The notes beneath the pieces were generated by a model. The model saw nothing but the letters and a program-made list of their open reading frames with translations. It was not told where the DNA came from and made no database searches. Below, piece after piece: positions 19,993-30,450 of a DNA stretch of 32,501 nt (the stretch's first letter is position 1; every line of letters starts with the position of its first letter). The position numbers and the translations under genes are program-made. The stretch spans positions 37,622-70,122 of the forward strand of contig NW_014040089.1 in NCBI RefSeq assembly GCF_001186125.1, in the 5' to 3' direction. Source of the DNA: Sphaeroforma arctica JP610 (taxonomy: Eukaryota > Opisthokonta > Ichthyosporea > Ichthyophonida).

Positions 19993-20318
19993 TCTAACCT
20001 CTCTTGAGAAATATTTGCGATTGCTTCACCTCGTACGCTTTGCAGATCTTCACCAAGAAATCCATCTGCGGCATGTAGTTGATATAGTAGTACTATAGTC
20101 TTGATTGTCGAGCAGCAGGATTTGAAACGATTGAAAGCATTTGATAAAAGCGTATGCAGCCAATCTGATAGGAGGAACGAGTTGCTTGCATCAGAGTTCC
20201 ATAAACTCACGGCAGAGAGTACAGTCCGGGGCGTTCTCAGTGCCGGCGCTCTTAGTGATATGGCTGTGATTTGCGCTGCCTTATGCTATGTAGACAAATG
20301 TGCAAATGGTATACCGTG
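19993..20318 (-). pseudogene. Unrecognised coding-like stretch upstream of copy 2
   Basis: The minus strand is open from 20210 into copy 2 (120 codons to 19848), with VLLYQLHAADGFLGEDLQSV as its most protein-like part. A plus-strand frame of 77 codons (20101-20334) overlaps it. I cannot name either. It ends where the LTR-like copy at 20319 begins, which may have cut it. Confidence 0.35.
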
Positions 20319-20774
20319 TAAGAGTGCAATGTAGTAGACTTTAAATAAAGTGCAAATGCATCTAAAGAATGGTGCGTTCGAACGAATTTATTTCTGATCT
20401 TACCCTTTCAGTCATATATTGATGGTGTTTGTACTAGTGTTCAACCACTTGGGTTGGCCAGGGTAAAAACTCATATGATCAGGATGAGAAATCTTATGCA
20501 CAACACTTTAACACTCGGATATATTTTCTAGAAATATAAATATCATATTCTCTGATACTACACTCAGTCTCGGACCTCGGCTCTCGGCTAGCCAGTGGCC
20601 CGTGTTCTATAAATAGATTAATCTGAGAAGAAGTCTCGAATTACTCTTACGTTCTCTCGGACTGACCCACCTATACATATATTAATTTGAGAGCAAGTCC
20701 CAAATTACTCTCGGGCTGACGACGTAAAACATTATTATCGTACTTAGGAATACGTCTACTTCTGTAGTCACTCA
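20319..20774 (+). mobile_element. 456-bp sibling of the insertion at 10701-11120
   Basis: It begins TAAGAGTGCAATGTAGTAGAC and ends CTGTAGTCACTCA, mirroring the ends of 10701-11120. The middle has more copies of a tct/tctcgg-rich motif and a ctataaatagatt TATA-like word near 20610. I cannot find an exact flanking duplication (cgtg on the left, tacc on the right), so it may be older, or rearranged at an edge. An attached internal region is not evident on either side. Confidence 0.7.
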
Positions 20775-21088
20775 TACCTTGTCCGAAGTGAACGTTGTAT
20801 ACGTCTCAAGTTGATTCCTTGATAAACTGAAGCAGCGTATATGGAACATCTTTTAATTGTGCCTCCCCAACAACGGGATTCTGTAACATACCAGCAATGA
20901 ATACCATCACCATATCATAAATCCATAACCAGTTCAAGGCCGATAAAAACAACAACTGCCCTTTGACATTTGCACATATGTAACAAAATCCCGTACAGAA
21001 GGACAGGGGAATAATTTGATATCTTAAGATACTACTTATGTGTCATCCATTCATATTATATTTAAGATTGTTGTCGAAAGTCACTTAT
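20775..21088. other. No recognised gene
   Basis: This is about 310 bp of AT-rich sequence without an open frame of note or any family resemblance. It separates the LTR-like copy from the minus-strand coding relic that ends at about 21090. Confidence 0.5.
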
Positions 21089-21625
21089 TAACAGCGGACG
21101 ACTCTCTTCTTCTGGATTAGGCCTTTCTCATCTTTTAGTGTTGTCATATCGTACTGAGCTTTCACGGCATCATACATCGTAAAAATGTGCGTTTTTATTT
21201 TAGTTTCAGCGGTTGGTCTTTCAACAGCAGACAATAAGGCATCTCTCACTTTGGCAACGCTATCTTTCGTCTCATGCCCATCTTTTTGATAATGCGCGGA
21301 AAATCGTGCTTTGCACAGTCATAATATGTTACCACCAATAGAATCTAACTGCAACATCTGTTATATTTATATTTTTTATTCTCACTAATAATAGATTCTA
21401 AAAATTTTGGTACATAAACATGTGCTTCTTTTATGTCAAAACCCGCTGTTTTACATAACGCGCGTACGTGACCTATATGATGGTCTCTTCGCAAAGTATT
21501 CTCTTTTGACATCGGTGCATACGGCATAATGTAATCGGCCGGTTCCGATGATACACCGAGCACATTGTATAGTTTATCTACATGCTGACGTTTTTTATTT
21601 TGCTCGTCAGCTATAAGTGCCACTT
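21089..21625 (-). pseudogene. Unrecognised coding stretch, minus strand (part 2)
   Basis: Starting with ATG at 21623, the minus strand encodes MALIADEQNKKRQHVDKLYN, then DYIMPYAPMSKENTLRRDHH and FDIKEAHVYVPKFLESIISE (92 codons). After a gap the minus strand again reads protein-like to about 21090 (LLSAVERPTAETKIKTHIFT, then MYDAVKAQYDMTTLKDE). The product would be soluble, charged and helical. I do not recognise it. It is broken at least once and points away from the plus-strand protease region that begins at about 21640. Confidence 0.4.
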
Positions 21626-21639
21626 TTATGAGCTATTCA

Positions 21640-22610
21640 CTAAACTATATTCTACAAACCACTGCTACCGCCACAAATCAATATAAGGAAGCTGAAGAAC
21701 GTGGCAAGAATGACGTGCACTTAGCACGATTATCCATTACCACAGGGAACGTAGAAGAGCAAACAGATAGCGATGAGTCCTGAAACAACTGGTGGGTGGA
21801 AGCAAACATGATCGACTGGTTAAATACAAATACAGATGAAAGAACGTAGTAATTAAAAACGAATGGTATAAATTACCAGCCTTCATCCTTGATTCCCACA
21901 TCACGAGACCGAAGATTACACATTGACATACAAATTAATAGTAATACATACAAAGTACTCGTAGTCTCAGGCGCATATCGCTCATGTGTGGACAGAAGTA
22001 TGCTAACAGAACTATATCGATCAGTCTGAGCACAACTGGACTACATACAGCTAACACACAACAATGCGTCAACCGAGTTATGCGACATTTACTACGGATA
22101 AAGGACAGCTTCCCACTGTTTCGAAGTATTAGACCTATCAGACAAAAGGTGGGCGGAAGCATGGAAACATATTTGATCTGGCAGACAGGCTAAAAGCAAA
22201 TACAGACGAAGAAATGTTGTTAATAAATATGAATGATATAAATTACCAATTTTTATCCTTGCTTCCCACATCACGACACCAAAGACTACCACGTTCACAT
22301 ACAAATTAGTAGTAATACATACAAGGCACTCGTAGACTCAGTCACATAACGCTCATGTATGGACAGAAGTGTGGTGACAGAACTACGTCTATCAGTTTGA
22401 GCACAACCGGGCTATATACAACTAGCACAAACAGATGCGAAAATACAAAGGACAGGGTCAACCGAAGTACGGGATATTTACTGCGGATAAAGGTAAACTT
22501 CCCAGTGTTTCGAAGTATTGGACCTACCCCACAATACGTTTCTTTTAGGTATGAATGTTCTTCCATACATAGATATATTTATATGTTGCGGAATTGATAA
22601 ATCCACTTAT
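21640..22610 (+). pseudogene. Ty3-type retroelement fragment with a tandemly repeated protease region
   Basis: The plus strand reads INSNTYKVLVVSGAYRSC at about 21930-21985 and ISSNTYKALVDS at about 22300, both of the retropepsin form (x)LVDSGAxRSxx. Each is followed by ELYRSV/ELRLSV, a DIYYG/DIYCG block and a FEVLDL block; the second copy runs on to FLLGMNVLPYIDIF, the closing protease strand. The DNA units (about 21790-22150 and 22149-22540) are offset by 359-370 bp and clearly diverged. A short acidic gag-like segment (NQYKEAEERGKNDVHLARLS) precedes them. No RT follows. The fragment is broken, with several breaks. Confidence 0.7.
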
Positions 22611-22790
22611 ATCAACAGATGCAAAATGGTAATCACCACTCGCGTTACATTAGGGAGACCCAGAGCAAGAACAAGGGCTTAGAGAGTAACTTGTGGGCCT
22701 CATAGAAATCAGCTTTTTTTTCTCCAATATAATGGTAGGAGTAAAGGTTTTGTTCAAGAGAAATTTGCTGAGGCGAGTCCTTTTTTCTGT

Positions 22791-22868
22791 CGCGAGGTGT
22801 GAGGCGGCCCTTTCGCCAAGTCACCAAGTGCACAAACAAAAGGCGAGAAAGCCGCCTCGCACCTCGCG
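22791..22868. repeat. GC-rich foldback (18-bp arms)
   Basis: Arms cgcgaggtgtgaggcggc (22791-22808) and gccgcctcgcacctcgcg (22851-22868) are inverted repeats with one mismatch. The loop is 42 bp, and a second partial pairing (tttcgcc against ggcgagaaa) lies inside it. It is strikingly GC-rich for this window and lies exactly where the copia-type integrase sequence stops. Confidence 0.9.
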
Positions 22869-22871
22869 TTA

Positions 22872-23910
22872 TCAGACTCGTCGCACCGTGCATGAAGATG
22901 AGCTCTTCTCGTTGGTGGGTACAGCATTGTATTTTTTGATAGTTTGAATCAGTGATTCGGCCAACATAGTGGTCGGTGGGCGTGCATACTTCAATTGTGC
23001 AAGCATTCTAGGGACCAGTGTACCATGCAGTCTCTCTAACTTGCCATGGTATTGTGGCGTGGCCGTATGCGCGTGCCTTGAGCGGTATTCCAAATACGTA
23101 AGCATGCACCTAGTTACTTTTGCTGTAAACTGTGAGCCTCGATCCATTTGTATGCAGTGAACTCGGCGACAAGTTCAAATATATCATTCATCGAATGTGT
23201 GTAACATAGCGTCAAGAGTTGTTGTTGCTTTCAGATCACGGATCAGATACTATTTGGCCATGCTAGAAAATTCGTCTATGATTGATACAGAGTGGGTGTT
23301 GTATCTTATTGAAGTTGCGAACGTGTCTATTATGTTCACGAAGACTAACTCGAGAGGCTCTGTGGCAGGTTCGTGCTGACATTCTTTGTTTGTATTCTTC
23401 TTCTTCTTCTTAGCAATAGTGCATGCTTTGCATCGTTCCTCTGGTTGCCTTATATAGGGTAAATCTTTTGGGACGTAGCTGGGGTGCGCGAGCCTGTTGT
23501 ACCATGTAATCTGGATGGCTTTCTCTGGCGATGGTTCCACTGTAGTTATAGCTTTGCCGTCGATGTGCATACAGTATAATCTGTACTTTTCGTGCACTGT
23601 TATAGCTCCAAAGCTTGGTAGTAATATGTACATCATGCTGTTGGTGAATTCAAATGAGTAATGTCGTGCTGAGAGCAGGCTGATACTTAGTAGTGCAGTT
23701 TTGAATGTCATATCGATGAGTACGTCCACCAAGTTTCCTAGCTGAGCCACATACTTTGAATAAATGATTGTATCATCAGCTACTTCGAGTGCATACCGGT
23801 CATTAATGCACATGTTGCGGATGAGATGATGCTTGTGGTACTTATAGAGAAGTACGTGGATGATGGCACAACTATCGCAAGCTAATCAGTATCCACCTCT
23901 GGAATCTTAG
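22872..23910 (-). pseudogene. Protease end and integrase of the copia-type element
   Basis: From about 23910 down, the minus strand first shows a copia-type protease tail (MCINDRYALEVADDTIIYSK, then SISLLSARHYSFEF). The pre-integrase zinc module follows, with WYNRLAHPSYVPKDLPYI and ERCKACTIAKKKKK. The integrase core starts ATEPLELVFVNIIDTFAT, then HSVSIIDEFSS, with the second aspartate in MDRGSQFTAKVTRCML and the glutamate block in TPQYHGKLERLHGTL. These are the standard rve-core landmarks for copia elements. The 3' part of pol is missing. Confidence 0.85.
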
Positions 23911-24377
23911 TCTGGCTGATCGTTCACCTCCTTGTTGTCGATTGTGGGATCAATTTTGAGGAATAAAATCAATCTGTTAGTAGGTAGCTGGTCATCGGAT
24001 ACTTGTGCTGACATTGCTTTGTCCTGTCTACCTTCATGAGCTTGTTGTTGATTGCTTTGAATTCGGTATGATCTGTCACTTGTCTTGTGAACGTTGGGTG
24101 TCTCGTGGATATCTAACAATTGTCGCAGTCGTGTAGATTGTATCTATCTACTCTTGTGTCCTGTCGGTCATGATCATCGTAGTTCCTCACGTGTACGGTA
24201 GCCAAGATTTGAATCAGGTCGGCTATACTTGTCATTGTTCTTGGACATATATCCGTAGTCTCTCATGTCGTGATAAGGAACAGATTTGTCAATGCATCGA
24301 TCGTAAGATTTACGACCGTGGTGATTACGACTCTGATTACGTGGTTTACCAGCAACGCACGATTTGATTAGAGCTTG

Positions 24378-25330
24378 CTATATCTTACGGCATTGCCCGA
24401 TGAAGTGTCCAGGATTGTTGCAGAATGCACTTTTTTCTGTCGATACAGCTGTATGTGCACCGTGCACAATGGCTGATGTGTCACTTTCGTCTGGATCCAA
24501 TGCGATGAAGTAAGTGGTAAGCTCATCGTACGGCATGGCTATCATAGCGGGTGTCTTCAACGCTGATTATCGTCGTATATAGCCTGCAGTGGAATAGCGC
24601 ATAGGCTGTTGTTGGACTTCGAACTTCCGGCGTTTTTGAATTTCACAAATGATGTATCGAGACGACTGGTAAGACTGGCGTAATATTCGTTCTGTTCTTG
24701 CGTGATGCGTCTCAGTCTCCCTTCTAATGTCTGGATATTATCATTAGCTCTGTCATCATATGTGACTGTGTCTAGCTCTGTCGATTCGTTCGTGATTTGT
24801 ACCGCCAAAATCTTTGTTGCTGGGTGTTGTGCTAGTTTTTGATCAAGGTATGATGAATTTGTGCCCATTTTGGCTACTGGTGTGACCCCCCCCCGGGTGT
24901 CTTGCCGCAAGCTGTTGTGCCCCCTTTCAGAATGTGTCGCTCGTGTTTTCTACTATCATTGGGTCTTGTTCTAGTAGTGACAAGAATTTGGGGAGCCACG
25001 TTGTATTTTAGTAGTAAGGTACACATATTATGATGCTGATGGCTTCCTCTATGACTTTGTCAAAAACCACTGGTATTGTCTCCCATGGTAGATTCGCCAA
25101 TGCGTTTATTCCAACTTCCCACTTTTGAAGTAGTGCATTTTGTTCTTTGGTGTAAAACTTTGCTCTGTGGGTATTATGCGCCACCGTGAGTAAATCGATG
25201 GTGGATTTCAAGAACCTGCGTTCTGCTTCGTTGTAGAATCGTGGATGTAATTTCCAGTTTATGGCAGATATCAGTATGGCCATGTTTGTTTCAAGGTCCA
25301 TTGTTTTTAAAATCGGCGACTTGATCATTT
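24378..25330 (-). pseudogene. gag-like region of the copia-type element
   Basis: Minus-strand open segments at about 25330-25008, 24910-24557 and 24560-24378 give a helix-rich product: LETNMAILISAINWKLHPRF, then ALLQKWEVGINALANLPWET, then a coiled-coil-like IQTLEGRLRRITQEQNEYYA. The last segment ends in FCNNPGHFIGQCRK, which resembles the CCHC zinc knuckle of gag nucleocapsids. The order, ahead of protease and integrase on the same strand, supports gag. A homopolymer C run interrupts the region at about 24886. Confidence 0.6.
24886..24894. repeat. C homopolymer run
   Basis: Nine C in a row lie inside the gag-like region. Similar G runs are at 26615-26626 and in the 12.4-12.5 kb region. Such runs are prone to slippage and to sequencing error. 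Confidence 0.85.
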
Positions 25331-25339
25331 GGTCGTTTT

Positions 25340-26440
25340 TATAATGCTTTTTTTTTGCTATCCACTTTGCTAGCATGGTATGCAGTGTTTGCTGTTGCTT
25401 CATTTGGCATAGCGCTTTGTGATGTCCATATCGTTATCCCACCACCTTTGATGTGCTCTGAAAAGTGTTCTAGGCTGTACACAGTGCTAGTAGCTCCTTT
25501 CTATTTGTACCGTATCTTTGTTGTGCGGGTTTAAGCCTTTTGAAAAATAGAATATATCTCGTCTGACCCCGTCTACGACTTAAAATAGACAACCTCTTAT
25601 TCCATGATCACTTGCGTCATTCATAGTCTGAAATGATATGTCGTCCACCGGATATGCCTGTTGCTGAACACGATATAGCGTCTTTGAGTTCTTCCCATTT
25701 TTTAATGAGATCAGGTGTCGAAATATCTTCTACGTTCTGGTTCACTTTTCCTTTCATAAGAGTCCGGAACAAGTGTTTAATTACGGTATGTGGTCTCGCA
25801 TGTAGTCTGCTAGTACCGCACGATGTAAGCCCCTTTTAGTTCTTGGCATTGGTCAGTCAATCATGCGTCTTCGCCTTCCCGGGCCTGTTTTGAGCCCTTG
25901 TGTTGTGATTTTGACATAACTGTCTTTTTTCTTGTGTTCTTCTTCGGATGCCACAATGGGTAGGTTTGTCATTACTCTTTGAAGTTGTGCTGTCAGTGAG
26001 TGTAGTCCATATAGTTATGACTTAAATGAGCATTGCGCCCCCCTCCATGAAAATGGGAAGGAGTGCCTACTAATCTCACCGGCTTGGAATATAATAGTGT
26101 ACCTTGTACGTTTTAGAGTACTTCATCGATTTCTAGCAGTACTAATTTGCCTTGCTCATGTTGATAATTGACCTGTCAAGTCTAAGCAAGTACGTACCTT
26201 CTTTAGTAAGCCCATTTTGTCATATTCGCCTGTTGATAACAGTGGCAGATTCACCTATTTTGGTATTGTTCTTTGTATGCGTCCGTCTCTTACCCACTTT
26301 TCAATATTGTCGTATCTTAGTGGTATGTACTTATGCGGCATAAAGTCTGCTTTAGCGTGTCTTATTTGTTTGATATTGACTTCGTCACTTGTCAAGTTGA
26401 AGTGTACATCAGATATGGCCATTGCATTCCGGTCTATTAT
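25340..26440 (-). pseudogene. RT start and RNase H of the second Ty3-type element
   Basis: From 26430 down, the minus strand reads SDEVNIKQIRHAKADFMPHK then YDNIEKWVRDGRIQRTIPK, the Ty3/gypsy RT entry (…I..W..DGII..). From about 25870 it reads STPDLIKKWEELKDAI and NDASDHGIRGCLF, the first RNase H aspartate block, then IFYFSKGLN, an RKELLALCTA block with the glutamate, and LHTMLAKWI near the end. Most of the RT palm that should lie between is absent. Confidence 0.65.
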
Positions 26441-26446
26441 GTCCGA

Positions 26447-26760
26447 TCATGATTCTCGGAAACCTTGCTCATGTTCCTGGTCTTCTTCATGTGATGTACG
26501 ACGTAATTCTGATTCCATAGCTGTTGGTATAACTGGATTGATTATACCTGCTAGATACAAGCCAAAGTAAGCTAAAATATCCATGGCTAAATATATCGGG
26601 TACTTTTTATTGGAGGGGGGGGGGGGCGCGAGTGCCTCAAAACAGATCAACGATTTTCTTCCGCCATAGTTGATATCGCACACTTCTGTAGGGCCTTTAC
26701 GTTGTACTTGTGCGTCAGTTGAGCTGGTTGTATGTGGCCTGGTTGTGCTTTGACTGACAA
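26447..26760 (-). pseudogene. Protease region of the second Ty3-type element
   Basis: The minus strand reads LSVKAQPGHIQPAQLTHKYN, then CDINYGGRKSLICFEAL, then PIYLAMDILAYFGLYLAGI. These align with SVxAQLDYIQL, CDIYYG...FEVLDL and TFLLGMNVLPYIDIF in the plus-strand fragment at 21.9-22.6 kb. The last block is the closing strand of a retropepsin. A run of 12 G (26615-26626) lies between the FEAL block and the last block. Confidence 0.6.
26615..26626. repeat. G homopolymer run (12)
   Basis: Twelve consecutive G lie inside the protease region of the second Ty3-type element. The run is prone to length variation and to sequencing error. Confidence 0.9.
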
Positions 26761-26874
26761 GTATAGTTCAATCACTACATTTTGATCCATCATGAGCGTT
26801 GGGCTTCTGAATCGGCCTGTACATTGTTATCATTTGTATGTCTATGTGCAATCTTTGGTCACGTGGGTTTAGAA

Positions 26875-28000
26875 TCAAAGAATAAGGTATATTCGGTTAC
26901 TTTCTTCCTTCTTGGGACACTTGCTGAACGCATGAGGCAATGGGTCTACGCCGCAGTGTTGGCAATGTCTTGGTCCTCTTAGTGAGTTGGTATTGCTCTG
27001 TCCTATAAGACTTCCGCAGCCTTGACCAGGACCTGGTGGTTCCCCCCTGCTGGTTAGACTCCCTGCTGGTGTGTCAAGTTTAGACGATTGACTCGTTGGT
27101 ATAGAATGGGTGCGTTTCTCATTCGCTTGCATTCTTGATTCCGTTTGGTGTACGTGATTGTTGCTTGTCAGATAAGGTCTTCCGTTATTTATGAAATGCC
27201 TTCTCTGATATGTCAGGCAAGTTTCCACTACTACCATCAGGCTTGGTATGAGCCTTCAAATCTTGTCAGTTTCTGCTTGCTGTCCGTACATGATCAATGA
27301 TAAATAGTGTCATGCTTTGAGAAGTCGCAGATTGATAGGTTCTTTTGCAGTGTACTTGTATCACGTTTCAAGGTCAAGTGGCAAGCGTGCAGCTCTTACT
27401 TCTTTGTTCATTCTACTGTCGTGAAAGTCATTTATCCATTTCTCCATTAGGTAGTGTACAGGAGTCCTGCGCAAGTTGTCAATGGTTAATATATTCGTGA
27501 AACCTTTCCAAGCTGATACTGATACAAATTTTACTGTGCACGACAATCAGCCATGCTAACATACTTGCTGGCTGGCCACTTTGGAAACTCGCTCATTTTG
27601 AGTAGCTCATCCGTCTCTTGATCTGTAGTTTTATTTCCTTCGTGAGATCTAACTAATGTTAACTCGTTCATAAAGCCACTGAGTGCAATACACTCATCGG
27701 GGTCACTCTTATCACAGTTCTTCATAGCTTTATCGTATGGCTCTGAAACCATTGATCTACTTCTAGTATCAATCTCTTGGGTTGTTCTATGGTTTAGGGA
27801 ATGCTCGTATTTCAATGAATTCGTCCGCCTTCTGTGCGTATCTTGTCCACTAATATGCCTATGATGTATGCGTTGCTTGTCAGTGGACACGATGAACTTG
27901 CGCATTGCTGGGTCTATTGGTACACCCCCGGTGTGGACTGGTCGTCCAACTGCACCACTAATTCTTTATTACTTGGAGTGAAGTTGCTTGATGATGCTCA
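26875..28000 (-). pseudogene. gag region of the second Ty3-type element
   Basis: Minus-strand segments at about 28000-27531, 27546-27361 and 27237-26875 encode a hydrophilic, helix-rich protein. It includes PYDKAMKNCDKSDPDECIAL and ELLKMSEFPKWPASKYVSMA, then FTNILTIDNLRRTPVHYLME and KWINDFHDSRMNKEVRAARL. The C-terminal part ends in CQHCGVDPLPHAFSKCPKK, a zinc-knuckle variant with a longer loop (CX2CX7HX4C). Order and knuckle mark it as the gag/nucleocapsid region. Confidence 0.65.
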
Positions 28001-28130
28001 AGCTACTGGTAGTATGTGTGCTTGCACTGGTCAAGTTCTGGCTGTACGACTTGTAATCTCTCTTGTGTGTGTACGACTCGAGCTTACATATGTGCGCAGA
28101 CTCCTTCGTGCTGCTTTTATCCCTTAATAG

Positions 28131-30340
28131 GGAGCAGACGTCACTGACTGTACTGTATGTTGAGTATTCATTGTAGAGTCAGGGCTCTTTATTATGTGAT
28201 GTGTACGTGTTGTATTGACTTATCATATTCTCCACCATAAAATAACTCCCTTTTGAATTCACACGTTTCGTGTTAATTTTGGTTGTTGACCGTTATGTGG
28301 CCTCCGTTGTAAAGTGTGTGGTAGCTGAGTGCAGTTCCTTGGGCTTGATTAGCTCGCACTGATGTTCGCTTTGACACCTGGATTTATGCGGAGGGGTTTG
28401 TTGATAAACTTAGGTTTATGTTGGTTGATTTGTTATAAGCTGGGGTTCTTGTGTAGATTTTGTTCACCGTGTTGTCAACTGTGTTACAGTCGTCAACCTA
28501 GGATTGAGATTTTAGATGCGTCTCGTGTTCGAGTACCGAACTGCTGTATTTCCAACTAATTAGTGTTGTGCGAATATATTTACTCTTCGGTATAGGTAAT
28601 TTTTGCATAGCACCTTGACTCTGAGTCCTATGTTTGTTTTATTCGCATATATCCTTCTCTATACACTTTTTTTACATAGCTGTGCTTGTGTACTACCTGA
28701 TAGAGGTTACTACTATATTTTGTCTTAGATCACTAATAAGTAAAATGAGTACATGCTACACATGCGTGTGAATGTATCCATTGTGTCTGACATGTGCACT
28801 GATTTGTATTCGATACTGACACGTCCGTGTATTGCAGAACCTTCATGATCGTCTTTGTATCTATCTCTCATGTGTGTCGTATCATGTATCTATGAAGTCC
28901 GTCTCTGATATTATTATTCCGTCTTACGATGTGTCTGGATCAATGAATATCCATGTATCATAAATGTATATCTATATTTATTGTTACTTTTGAATGTCTA
29001 CTTCTCTGTTTCATAGGTAAGTAATTTCTAGACTCCTGTAATTGAGATGTAATGTCTGTTTTTGTTCATGTGTACCCTATGATATGGATAAGTTTTTTCC
29101 GCCCTTCTATTGTTGAGGTGAAATATGGGCTGTTAATGTGTTTGCTTCCTTACACCATCCATGGATTTTAGATATTACGTGTTTAGTAATATACACATGT
29201 GCTATATTTACACATGTGTCTCCCCAACCGCTTTGTAGAATGTATATGTATAATTTAATTTATTTTATTCGTAGATGTCAACATGTTTCCTTCTTTAGTT
29301 TATACTTGTAAAGTACACATGTGCTAAATGCACACACGTATATCCTCCTACAGCTTGGTAGGATATATATGGATATCTTTTTGTATTTTATTCGTAGATG
29401 TATACATGTATCCTTCCTTAAATGCGAGAAGAGATTTTGCTTTCCTTGCTAATCCATTTTTTCTTCATTGTATGTGTGTATACGTAGACGTCATCAGCAT
29501 GTGTAGATACATGTACTTCTTTGTTATTCCTTGATATTTCTATATCTTTTTACTTGTATTGGGATTATTGCTTGATCAATACTGTAATATATCTTTTTTG
29601 AACAGTACTACTATGTATTTCTGTTGTGAAGATTGAGTTGCCTTGTTCTGTTATGAACTTCAGCAATTGTGTATGTTAATTCTACTATGTATCAACTGCA
29701 TTTATCAGCCGCATTCGACAGCCAATGGGAAGTTATCAACTGTTTCCATGTATCTATTATACAATGCAAGTAAAAATACCCTTTCATATCTCGTTACTAT
29801 AGATATGTTGTTTACTTCGTTATACGTGTGTCTGATTAACCACTTATGTTGTTCATAGTACGTTTATTTATACATGTGATACACTTGGATTAACACATAC
29901 ACACTTCTCTTCAACTTCGGTACATACACTTTTCTCAATGGGTATTCCATGCATGTGAAGGCATGTGTTCTTGACATGTACTTGACAGGCTGGCCATGTG
30001 CAGGTTAGAATAGTCTCCCAGGATGTTCGCATTTGCAGTTGTAGTTCTGTTTATTTATAACTGCGTATTTCAACTACTACTTGTACTTGTACGTAGTTTT
30101 ACCGACCTGTCCGCCATTGTTGCACTTATAAATCTAAGTACTCCAATCTTGTAAGTGATCACAGTTGACATTTTTGTAAAATTTCAGCGCCCCAACATAT
30201 AATCTCATCACAGGTGACACACTTGTCACTCTGGTTTGCACAGATATATCAATGTATGTATGCATACCTTCCGGGATACCTAGTTACTTACCTTTGTATA
30301 AAAATAAAACTGAGACCTTTTGCTTAATTTGTGTTTGCCG
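28131..30340. other. No recognised gene
   Basis: About 2.2 kb of T-rich, TG/CA-rich sequence lies here. Open frames do not exceed about 70 codons and show no motif. Words such as acatgtgta and tgtatcc recur, and a two-unit tandem repeat lies at 29180-29423. The left end could include the lost 5' part of the second Ty3-type element, but I see no LTR pair to define it. Confidence 0.6.
29180..29423. repeat. 122-bp tandem repeat, two units
   Basis: The block tacacatgtgc...tttattcgtagatg...catgt.tccttc.tta occurs at 29192-29296 and again at 29314-29420, offset 122-123 bp. It includes the palindrome-like acacatgtgt and a TATA-rich middle. It may be a remnant of a satellite-like unit. Confidence 0.7.
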
Positions 30341-30344
30341 TTGG

Positions 30345-30450
30345 CTTTGCTGAACTGTCAGGCCGGAGAGTGTCGGAGACACTATCAGCGGAGCCAGACA
30401 GAACGGCGCAGCCGGACAGAACACCAGGGCTGTTCGGCAACCCTGATGCC
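30345..30450. repeat. GC-rich block with hairpins
   Basis: A locally GC-rich block holds a perfect 6-bp stem agtgtc-gga-gacact (30367-30381), two copies of the word gacagaac (30399 and 30416 regions) and a cagggc...aaccctg hairpin (about 30424-30445). Composition differs sharply from the AT-rich surroundings, so it may be the edge of a transposable element. Confidence 0.55.

Larger units (their letters stand above)
22872..25340 (-). mobile_element. Ty1/copia-type retroelement, truncated and broken
   Basis: On the minus strand the parts run gag, protease, integrase, which is the copia order with integrase ahead of RT. No RT or RNase H is found beyond 22872, where a foldback lies, and no LTRs are recognised. 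At its upstream end it abuts the RNase H of another element at about 25340. It is a fragment with roughly six or more breaks. The age is unclear because there are no paired LTRs to compare. Confidence 0.75.
25340..28130 (-). mobile_element. Second Ty3/gypsy-type element, minus strand, broken
   Basis: Reading right to left on the minus strand: gag (about 28000-26875), protease (about 26760-26447), start of RT (about 26430-26100) and RNase H (about 25870-25340). The RT palm is missing or very short between the last two. No integrase or LTRs are recognised. It ends against the copia-type fragment. It is broken, with at least six breaks and a large internal loss. Its protease resembles the duplicated one at 21.9-22.6 kb on the opposite strand more than that of the 4806-13785 element. 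Confidence 0.7.

Noticed and set aside
17300-21625. A Polinton or other large capsid-bearing element
   Set aside because: I see no protein-primed DNA polymerase, integrase, packaging ATPase or terminal inverted repeats. The identity stays open.
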